64,000 nt of DNA from assembly GCA_025350625.1 (NCBI GenBank), contig JANXXL010000040.1, positions 1 to 64,000 on the forward strand. The letters are read 5' to 3'. Positions 57,352 to 64,000 of this stretch are shown here, one piece after another. The position numbers and the translations under genes were made by a program. This stretch comes from Bryobacterales bacterium. Lineage in GTDB: Bacteria; Acidobacteriota; Terriglobia; Bryobacterales; Bryobacteraceae. How positions within the stretch are numbered: the stretch's first letter is position 1; each line of letters opens with the position of its first letter. The notes under the pieces were generated by a model. The model was not told where the DNA came from and ran no database searches. It was given only the letters and a program-made list of their open reading frames with translations.

Positions 57352-58341
57352 ATGCGAACAGCGTTGATTCTGAGTTTCGTCATTCTCGCGATACTGGCCC
57401 TTCCGGGACTGCCGGTTGGTGCGCAACAGGCAACGATACATCCCTTGGTGACGGAGGCCGAGTATAAACGCTGGCAAACGGAACTCTCCAACTGGGGGCG
57501 CTGGGGTAAAGACGATGAGCTGGGGACCTTGAACCTGATCACTACAGCCAAACGTAAACAGGCTCTGGCGCTCGCTAAGGAAGCGTTCTCCGTATCGCTC
57601 GCGCACGACGCGAATGCCACCAAGGGAGTCGATAATCCCTGCCCGATCGAATGGGAACTGACGACGGACAAGCCCGAAACGGTGACTGACCGGATTGCCT
57701 ATAATTGCATCCACGGGCCCGGCACCACTCACCTCGATTCCTTCGCTCACATGTTCTTCGACGGGAAGATGTGGAATGGCTACTCGCGGGATCTGGTTAC
57801 TAAAGAGGGCGGCGCAGCGAAAGTTTCGATCTTGACGATGAAGACCGGCATTTTGACCCGTGGAGTTCTTTATGATATCCCGCGGCTGAAGGGCCTGCCG
57901 TATCTGGAGCCGGGAACGCGGATCTTCCCGGAGGACCTGGAGGCATGGGAAAAAAAGGTTGGAGTGAAGGTGACGGCGGGGGACGCTCTGGTCCTCCGTT
58001 GGGGGAAATGGGCGCGGCGGGCGAAACTAGGCCCGCAAGCCGGGGATGAGGCGGCAGGGTTGGATAATTCCGTTCTGCCGTGGCTGAAGAAGCGTGATAT
58101 TAGTCTGATGGTGTGGGAAACGGCAGGTTATACACCACAACCGCCGGGCGATCTTTTCCGCAACGCCGTGCACAACTTTATTTTGGAGATTCTGGGTGTC
58201 CACATCCTGGATCGTGCCGATTTGGAGTCGCTCAGTGAGGCGGCGGCGGCACGTAACCGCTGGGACTTTATGTTGACAGTAGCGCCATTGCCCATCCCGC
58301 ACGGGACCGGGTCGCCGGTGAATCCGATAGCGATTTTTTGA
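57352..58341 (+). CDS. Cyclase family protein (kynurenine formamidase-like fold)
   Basis: GPGTTHLDSFAHMFFDGKMWNGY (HxDxxxH), GDALVLRWGKWARR, LMVWETAGY. Confidence 0.88.
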   Translation: MRTALILSFVILAILALPGLPVGAQQATIHPLVTEAEYKRWQTELSNWGRWGKDDELGTLNLITTAKRKQALALAKEAFSVSLAHDANATKGVDNPCPIEWELTTDKPETVTDRIAYNCIHGPGTTHLDSFAHMFFDGKMWNGYSRDLVTKEGGAAKVSILTMKTGILTRGVLYDIPRLKGLPYLEPGTRIFPEDLEAWEKKVGVKVTAGDALVLRWGKWARRAKLGPQAGDEAAGLDNSVLPWLKKRDISLMVWETAGYTPQPPGDLFRNAVHNFILEILGVHILDRADLESLSEAAAARNRWDFMLTVAPLPIPHGTGSPVNPIAIF

Positions 58342-58428
58342 GATCGGCGCGCAAAGCGATCGAGGGTAGCGGGCTACTTTGAATGCTGGAAGCCGATGGA
58401 CGCGGGTTGAAAGAGCAGCGTAAATGAC

Positions 58429-58890
58429 ATGTTTCTGAAATCTCTTTTCGTTTTGGCGTCATCGGTCGGGATCGCCCACGGTTGCAGTTGCCGTGAGCCA
58501 AAGGTGCAATTCAAAATGGATCATTCTGATGTGGTCTTTCGAGGTACCCTAATCGAACTGCGGGATTCGGAAGTCGACCACTTTCTCCCATTTGTTCGAG
58601 ATACGAGGAAGATTGCCGTATTTCGCGTGGCCCGCGTTTGGAAAGGGGATGTCGGCCCAATATTTGAAATGCCAGCCGTCGAGGAAACTAGTGTTTGCGT
58701 AGGTTTCAACCCTGACGCTCTAAGGCTGGGGACTGATCTTCTCATTTACGCAGACCGCTCACGACTTCCAGGACACCAAGATGTATACTACACCAGCATC
58801 TGTGGTTTTCATAAAGTCGCGTGCGGGTCCAAGGATTTGAGAAAACTTGGTCGTGGCAAAGATCCGCTGAAACAAAATAGTGCAGAGTAG
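58429..58890 (+). CDS. Secreted TIMP/NTR-like hypothetical protein
   Basis: MFLKSLFVLASSVGIAHGCSCREPKVQFKMDHSDVVFRGTLIELRD...FRVARVWKGDVGPIFEMPA...CG: CxC after the signal peptide. Confidence 0.65.
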   Translation: MFLKSLFVLASSVGIAHGCSCREPKVQFKMDHSDVVFRGTLIELRDSEVDHFLPFVRDTRKIAVFRVARVWKGDVGPIFEMPAVEETSVCVGFNPDALRLGTDLLIYADRSRLPGHQDVYYTSICGFHKVACGSKDLRKLGRGKDPLKQNSAE

Positions 58891-58949
58891 CTCATTGGCC
58901 GACCGAGGCCCCGTTGATTTTAGCGGCTGCCTTGGTATAGTGGTTTTCT

Positions 58950-59759
58950 ATGAGACTCCTTAGCCTGGTCGCACTCGCCGCTTTCACCATCGGCCCCTTG
59001 CCGGCCCAACTCGCCTCGCCCAACGCTACTGGCGCGGCTATCGCTCACGTTCATATCAACGCGGTGGATATCGCTGCGCAAGAGCGCTTCTGGACCCAGC
59101 TCGGCGGTAAGCCCATGAGCAACGAAAAGCTGCGGATGGTGCAATTCCCCGGAATTTACATCGTTTTGCGGCAGCAGAATCCTACCGCCGGCACGGCGGG
59201 ATCGGTGCTGAATCACTTCGGTTTTCATGTGAAGAACTTTAACGAATCGATGGCTAAATGGAAGGCCGCGGGCCTCACGATTGAGCCTCCCGGAAATAAC
59301 CCCAAGCAGGGCTATCTGGTAGCTCCCGACAACATTCGTGTAGAGATCATCGAGGACGCCTCGATCTCCGGCAACATCGCCATGCACCACATTCATTTGT
59401 TCGTGCCCGACCCCATGGCAGCGCAGGCCTGGTACGTCAAAAACTTTGGAGCCATCGCCGGGAAACGCGGTCAGTTCGATACCGCAAATGTCCCCGGCGC
59501 TGAGTTCACTTTCGCGAAAAGCGATATGGCGCTGCCCGGCACCAAGGACCGCGCGGTCGATCACATCGGTTTTGAAGTCAAAAATATCGAGCAGTTCGTG
59601 AAGGATCTGGAAGCCAAGGGAACGCATCCCGAAGCTGCGATCCGCACCAGCGCCAATGCTTCAAAGCTCCGGCTGGCGTACATTACAGATCCCTGGGGCA
59701 CGTATATCGAGCTGACGCAGGGCTTGCCGCCGGTAGTATCGGCATCGGCCTACGAATAG
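58950..59759 (+). CDS. VOC (glyoxalase) family protein, two domains
   Basis: AIAHVHINAVDIAAQERFWTQLGGKPMSNEKLRMVQFPG; MHHIHLFVPDPMAAQAWYVKNFG; VDHIGFEVKNIEQFVKDLEAKG...YITDPWGTYIELTQG. Confidence 0.93.
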   Translation: MRLLSLVALAAFTIGPLPAQLASPNATGAAIAHVHINAVDIAAQERFWTQLGGKPMSNEKLRMVQFPGIYIVLRQQNPTAGTAGSVLNHFGFHVKNFNESMAKWKAAGLTIEPPGNNPKQGYLVAPDNIRVEIIEDASISGNIAMHHIHLFVPDPMAAQAWYVKNFGAIAGKRGQFDTANVPGAEFTFAKSDMALPGTKDRAVDHIGFEVKNIEQFVKDLEAKGTHPEAAIRTSANASKLRLAYITDPWGTYIELTQGLPPVVSASAYE

Positions 59760-60565
59760 GGGATCGCCTGCGCGGCAATCGTGATTTGGGCTGCATCGGC
59801 TTGCCGCAAAGTCTCAGCTTGATCCAGCATTAGCGTGCGTCCCGCGTCGATCGCGAGCGCGGTGGTGCCGGTTTCGCGCATCACGGCGATGGTTTGCGGA
59901 CCCACAACGGGCACGTCATAAAGCATGTGCCTGCGGCGTCGGGATCCTTTGACCAGACGCAACGGCTTGCCTTCCACGAGCGACGCCGCGCGGCGCAGCA
60001 TGGCGTCGGTGCCCTCCATCGCTTCGACAGCCACGCAGGCGCGGTCTGCAATGGCGATGCTCTGACCGATGTCGTGCTCAGAAAGAGCCGCTGCGATGCG
60101 GCGTCCGTATTCCATGTCGCGCTCCTCATCGGCAGACGGTTTCCGTCGAGTGAGGACTCCGGCGGGAGCGAGCAGATCTTTTAGAAGAAGCGTCGAATCC
60201 ACTAACTCGATGCCTTCGTCTTTAAGTACCTTCATCACTGCGCCGATCAACCCTTCCGTATTCTTGGTTTCAATCGAAGCCAACAGCTTTACCAGCTTCA
60301 AATCGGGCACAATCGCGGAGAAGATCTTGGCGTGTTTGACCTGCCCGCACATCATCACTTGCGTGATGCCTTCGTGGTGGCAGATATCGATCAACCGGCT
60401 GAGTGCGCCCAGTGAAATCCAGTGGCAACGCGCGGCCAATGGCTCAATCTCGTGCGAAGCCTCCTCTTTTATGCCGATTACAACCACTTCGAGTCCGGCC
60501 GTGCGGGCGGCTTCAAGCGCAAGTACCGGAAAGCGGCCATTGCCGGCGATCATCCCCAAAGGCAT
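59750..60565 (-). CDS. lpxI: UDP-2,3-diacylglucosamine diphosphatase LpxI
   Basis: LGMIAGNGRFPVLALEAARTAGLEVVVIGIKEEA; VMMCGQVKHAKIF; DIGQSIAIADRACVAVEAMEGTDAMLRRA; DVPVVGPQTIAVM; adjacent to lpxA. Confidence 0.93.
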   Translation of the reverse strand: MPLGMIAGNGRFPVLALEAARTAGLEVVVIGIKEEASHEIEPLAARCHWISLGALSRLIDICHHEGITQVMMCGQVKHAKIFSAIVPDLKLVKLLASIETKNTEGLIGAVMKVLKDEGIELVDSTLLLKDLLAPAGVLTRRKPSADEERDMEYGRRIAAALSEHDIGQSIAIADRACVAVEAMEGTDAMLRRAASLVEGKPLRLVKGSRRRRHMLYDVPVVGPQTIAVMRETGTTALAIDAGRTLMLDQAETLRQADAAQITIAAQAIPYS

Positions 60566-60568
60566 GGG

Positions 60569-61345
60569 TTACTTTATGAAACCCCGGCCGGATGCCGCCA
60601 TAAATTGCAGCAATTCTCCAACTTCAGAGAATGCGCCGACTTCCGCTTGAATTTTCTCGAGAGCCTGGGAGGTATTCAACTTCGAGCGCGAAAGCAGGCG
60701 AAACGCTTTGTGAAGCGCTTCAATGCTCTCGGCGGAGAAGCCTCGCCGCTCGAGTCCGGTCTTATTCTCTCCGTACACCTTGATTTCTCGCTTGCCGGAA
60801 GTGGTCGAAAACGGCAACACGTCCTGAGTGACGACGCTATAGCCGCCGATCATGGCGTGCCGGCCGATGCGGCAAAACTGGTGAATGGCGCTGCCCGCGC
60901 CGACCACTGACCAGTCTTCAATCGCAACGTGACCTCCTATGGTGGCTGCATGCGACAACACGCAATGGCTGCCCATTTGGACGTCGTGGGCGATGTGGAC
61001 CTGCACCATTAACAGGTTGTCGTCGCCGAGTGCGGTCAGCATGCCGCCACCTTCGGTGCCGCGGTGAATAGTCACGAATTCGCGGATCTTGTTGCGGTGG
61101 CCGATGTGGGTGCAGGAGCGCTCCCCGCGATACTTCAGATCCTGTGGCGCGAGGCCGATGGTCGAATACGGGAAGAATACATTGTCTTCGCCGACATCGA
61201 GCGGGCCCTCCATGACCACGTGAGACATGATGCGAGTCCGGGCGCCGATTGACACGTCCGCGCCGATCACGGAATAAGGTCCGATTTCGGCTGACTCAGC
61301 GATCTTCGCGGTTGGGTCGACAATCGCCGTCGGGTGAATCGGCAT
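60569..61345 (-). CDS. lpxA: Acyl-ACP--UDP-N-acetylglucosamine O-acyltransferase
   Basis: IHPTAIVDPTAKIAESAEIGPYSVIGADVSIGARTRIMSHVVMEG hexapeptide repeats; REFVTIHRGTEGGGMLTALGDDNLLMVQVHIAHDVQMGSHCVLSHAATIGGHV. Confidence 0.96.
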   Translation of the reverse strand: MPIHPTAIVDPTAKIAESAEIGPYSVIGADVSIGARTRIMSHVVMEGPLDVGEDNVFFPYSTIGLAPQDLKYRGERSCTHIGHRNKIREFVTIHRGTEGGGMLTALGDDNLLMVQVHIAHDVQMGSHCVLSHAATIGGHVAIEDWSVVGAGSAIHQFCRIGRHAMIGGYSVVTQDVLPFSTTSGKREIKVYGENKTGLERRGFSAESIEALHKAFRLLSRSKLNTSQALEKIQAEVGAFSEVGELLQFMAASGRGFIK

Positions 61346-61354
61346 CGCGTTTCG

Positions 61355-61825
61355 CTAGGGGCGATCGGCCAGCACGCACAGGATTTCGGCCTCGGCCACC
61401 ACCGCCCCGTCGACGGTAGCCCTGCCCGATACCTTGGCCATCGAAGCCCGGCTGCGAAGCACCTTCATTTCCATGCGTAGTTGATCGCCGGGCCGCACGG
61501 GCTTGCGGAACTTCGCGCCATCGACGCCGGCCAGCAATACCAGTTTGCTCTTGCGATCTGCAATACCGTTCAGGACCAGCACTCCGGCCACCTGCGCCAT
61601 GGCTTCGATGATCAGCACGCCGGGCATCACCGGATAATCCGGAAAATGGCCCGCGAAGAACGGTTCGTTTACGGTTACGTTCTTGATGCCGACCACACGC
61701 TCCGCCTCCAGTTCTTCAATGCGATCCACCAGCAGAAACGGGTAGCGGTGCGGTAGGATTTCGCGGATGGCGTCGATATCCAGGGCGTGGCTCGAAGAAA
61801 CGCCGCTCGAAACAGAGGGGGGCAT
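61355..61825 (-). CDS. fabZ: 3-hydroxyacyl-ACP dehydratase FabZ
   Basis: [56 protein letters not shown]. Confidence 0.96.
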   Translation of the reverse strand: MPPSVSSGVSSSHALDIDAIREILPHRYPFLLVDRIEELEAERVVGIKNVTVNEPFFAGHFPDYPVMPGVLIIEAMAQVAGVLVLNGIADRKSKLVLLAGVDGAKFRKPVRPGDQLRMEMKVLRSRASMAKVSGRATVDGAVVAEAEILCVLADRP

Positions 61826-61863
61826 ACGGATTCTGAATTATAGCAGGCGTTATCCTACATTCG

Positions 61864-62985
61864 ATGGGTTTCCCGGAAAAAGAAGTGATCGCGACCATCC
61901 GGCAGTTTGTCGAGTGCGAATCGCCTAGCGACAATCCCGCCAGCGTGAATCGTTTCGTCGAACTGCTGGCGGAGACGGTTAGAGACATCGCACGTGTGAA
62001 AACTTACGCGGGTAGCAAGAAATATGGCAAGCACCTGCGTTGCGAGTTCCTCCTGCCGGGCTCAAAAAAGACCGGCCAGATTCTGGCGCTGGGCCATTCC
62101 GATACGGTGTGGCCCCTAGGCACGTTGCGCACCATGCCCTTCCGGCAGGCTAAAGGCCGGTTATGGGGACCGGGTGTGTTCGATATGAAAGCCGGCCTGG
62201 TGTTCTTCATTTTCGCGATGCGTGCGCTGCGGGAGCGGGACACTCCGGTCGGTCGCAGGGTGGTTCTGCAGGTCAATTCGGACGAAGAAATCGGCAGCCC
62301 ATCGTCGAGAGCGCTCACGGAGGAGGCTGCGCGAGCTTCGTCCGCAGTGTTGGTCCTCGAACCAAGTCAGGGGCTCGACGGCAAACTCAAGACTGCCCGG
62401 AAAGGCGTAGGCGACTACACCGTGTCGGTGCAGGGGCGCGCGGCACACGCCGGCTTGGATTTCTCGAACGGCGCCAGCGCGATTGTCGAAATGGCGCGCC
62501 AAATTCAAAAGATTGCCGGGTTTACGAGACTCGACCGGGGAATTACGGTCAGCCCGGGAGTGATTCACGGTGGAACCCGCGGCAACGTGATTCCGGCGGA
62601 GTGCCGCGTCGAAATCGACGTCCGCATCCCCAAAACGGCGGATGCAAAATACCTGGATCGCCAGTTTCGTTCGCTCAAGCCCTTCGACAAGCGCTGCCGG
62701 GTTGCCTTCACGGGAGGGGTGAACCGTCCCCCGCTGGAGCGCACCGCCGGAGTGCGGACGCTCTTCCGGAAAGCTCAGAGACTGGCGGCCGAATTGGGGG
62801 TGAAACTCGAAGAATCGTCCGCCGGGGGCGGCTCCGACGGCAATTTCACCGCTGCGCTCGGCGTGCCCACGCTCGATGGATTGGGCGCTATCGGGGAAGG
62901 AGCGCACGCGCCTAACGAGAGCATCCTGATCGATCGCATGGCCGACCGGATCGCGCTATTGAGTAAACTTGTGGCGGCGCTTTAA
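61864..62985 (+). CDS. M20 family metallopeptidase (glutamate carboxypeptidase-like)
   Basis: GHSDTVWPLGTL; GPGVFDMKAGLVFFIFAMRAL; VNSDEEIGSPSSRAL; GRAAHAGLDFSNGASAI. Confidence 0.94.
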   Translation: MGFPEKEVIATIRQFVECESPSDNPASVNRFVELLAETVRDIARVKTYAGSKKYGKHLRCEFLLPGSKKTGQILALGHSDTVWPLGTLRTMPFRQAKGRLWGPGVFDMKAGLVFFIFAMRALRERDTPVGRRVVLQVNSDEEIGSPSSRALTEEAARASSAVLVLEPSQGLDGKLKTARKGVGDYTVSVQGRAAHAGLDFSNGASAIVEMARQIQKIAGFTRLDRGITVSPGVIHGGTRGNVIPAECRVEIDVRIPKTADAKYLDRQFRSLKPFDKRCRVAFTGGVNRPPLERTAGVRTLFRKAQRLAAELGVKLEESSAGGGSDGNFTAALGVPTLDGLGAIGEGAHAPNESILIDRMADRIALLSKLVAAL

Positions 62986-63038
62986 CGTCTGTTTTAGTGT
63001 CCGGATGATATCCTGACAACGAAGGCATCCATTCCTCT

Positions 63039-64000
63039 ATGCGCCTCAGCCGGTGGCTGATTCTCGCCGCCATTCTTGCGATCGTCGCGTTCGTCGGCCA
63101 AACCTATATCAAGCGCCAGCAGGCGCTTGCCCGCGATAAGCCGGCTCCCCCACCGCCGCTTGAAACCGGTATCGACGGGCGCGCCACTGACTGGGTCTAC
63201 ACGCAAAGCGATGGCGAGCATCCTCGCGTGACGGTGCGCGCGAAAAGCTTCCGCCAGGTGAAGGCGCCCTCGGTGATGGAACTCAACGGCGTGGAACTGC
63301 AATTGTTCCACAAAGACGGGGATCAATTCGATTTGGTACGCAGCGAAAAAGCGCAGTTCGATATTGCTGCTAAGACCCTTTATTCCGATGGAGACGTAGT
63401 GATCACGATGGGTAAGCCGGCGGGCAAGCTGGTTGCGGACGAGGACGGCGGACGCATCGTGACCATCCACACGTCCGGCGTCCGCTTCGCGAGCGATACT
63501 GGGACGGCCTCCACCGATCGCAAGGCGAAATTCGAATTCGAGAAGGGGCATGGTTCGGCCGAAGGTGTAGACTACGATCCGAACTCGCGCGCATTGCACC
63601 TCCACAGTAAGGTCGAGCTTCAGTGGAAGGCCGCGGCGCCCCACGGGAAGCCGTTGTCGATAGAGGCCGGCGAAGCCTACTATAACGAGGCCGAGTCCAA
63701 GGTCTTTCTGCTGCCCTGGTCGAAGCTGACCCGCGATTCCCTCCATATCGAAGCCGGAGCCGCCCAGGTGACGCTGGATCATGGCGTGATGAAAGAGGCG
63801 CTGGCCCAGGCTGCCCACGGAGTGGAGGACGACCCGGGCCGCAAAGTCGAGTTCGCCGCCGATTCATTGTGGCTGCGATTTGGGGACGGAACGAAGATCG
63901 AGGAAATCAAGGGCCAGCAAAACGGCAAACTGATTTCAACCGCCAACGCGATGCGCACCACTGTCACCGCCGATATCATCGACCTGGAATTCGAAGCCGG
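63039..64000 (+). CDS. LptC-like LPS export protein, 3' end cut by the window edge
   Basis: Manual translation from ATG 63039: MRLSRWLILAAILAIVAFVGQTYIKRQQALARDKPAPPPPLETGIDGRATDWVYTQSDGEHPRVTVRAKSFRQ...; single N-terminal TM and OstA/LptC-like beta sequence; open to 64000. Confidence 0.7.
   Translation, partial: MRLSRWLILAAILAIVAFVGQTYIKRQQALARDKPAPPPPLETGIDGRATDWVYTQSDGEHPRVTVRAKSFRQVKAPSVMELNGVELQLFHKDGDQFDLVRSEKAQFDIAAKTLYSDGDVVITMGKPAGKLVADEDGGRIVTIHTSGVRFASDTGTASTDRKAKFEFEKGHGSAEGVDYDPNSRALHLHSKVELQWKAAAPHGKPLSIEAGEAYYNEAESKVFLLPWSKLTRDSLHIEAGAAQVTLDHGVMKEALAQAAHGVEDDPGRKVEFAADSLWLRFGDGTKIEEIKGQQNGKLISTANAMRTTVTADIIDLEFEA

Noticed and set aside
1-64000. CRISPR arrays, IS elements, prophage, rRNA
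   Set aside because: No spaced direct repeats, transposase/integrase motifs, phage structural genes or rRNA signatures were recognised.

Overview
64 kb of a GC-rich bacterial chromosome. Gene content and the predicted proteins look Acidobacteriota/Solibacter-like, but that is inference and no rRNA is present to test it. I recognise about 60 protein genes. They include an aromatic/xanthine-dehydrogenase-type oxidation locus (0.6-6.7 kb), a TPR/beta-barrel plus glycosidase-like pair (6.9-11 kb), rsmA, two ECF sigma/anti-sigma pairs, a LytS/LytTR two-component pair, an ABC-F ATPase, a PBP transpeptidase, GT9 + MsbA-like ABC exporter, a ferredoxin/MFS/FAD-oxidase cluster (34.6-40.6 kb), a CpaF/CpaE and receiver-domain island (41.8-48.8 kb), a split LigD-type ligase/polymerase pair (51-53.5 kb), an orphan Flp pilin, and an envelope cluster (lpxI-lpxA-fabZ, lptC-like). 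No rRNA, convincing tRNA, CRISPR array, transposase or prophage was seen. The most interesting signals are: (1) the 41.8-48.8 kb island, where several receiver domains have lost or changed the phospho-acceptor Asp (D to E, D to N) next to CpaF and tandem CpaE ATPases; (2) two apparent +/-1 frameshifts, one creating a false kinase-regulator fusion and one separating a signal peptide from a TPR/barrel protein at a C7 tract; (3) an uncharacterised ferredoxin/partner pair; (4) a PD-(D/E)XK-like protein overlapping a DUF697-like gene; (5) an ORF-poor ~0.8 kb region with a good minus-strand promoter.
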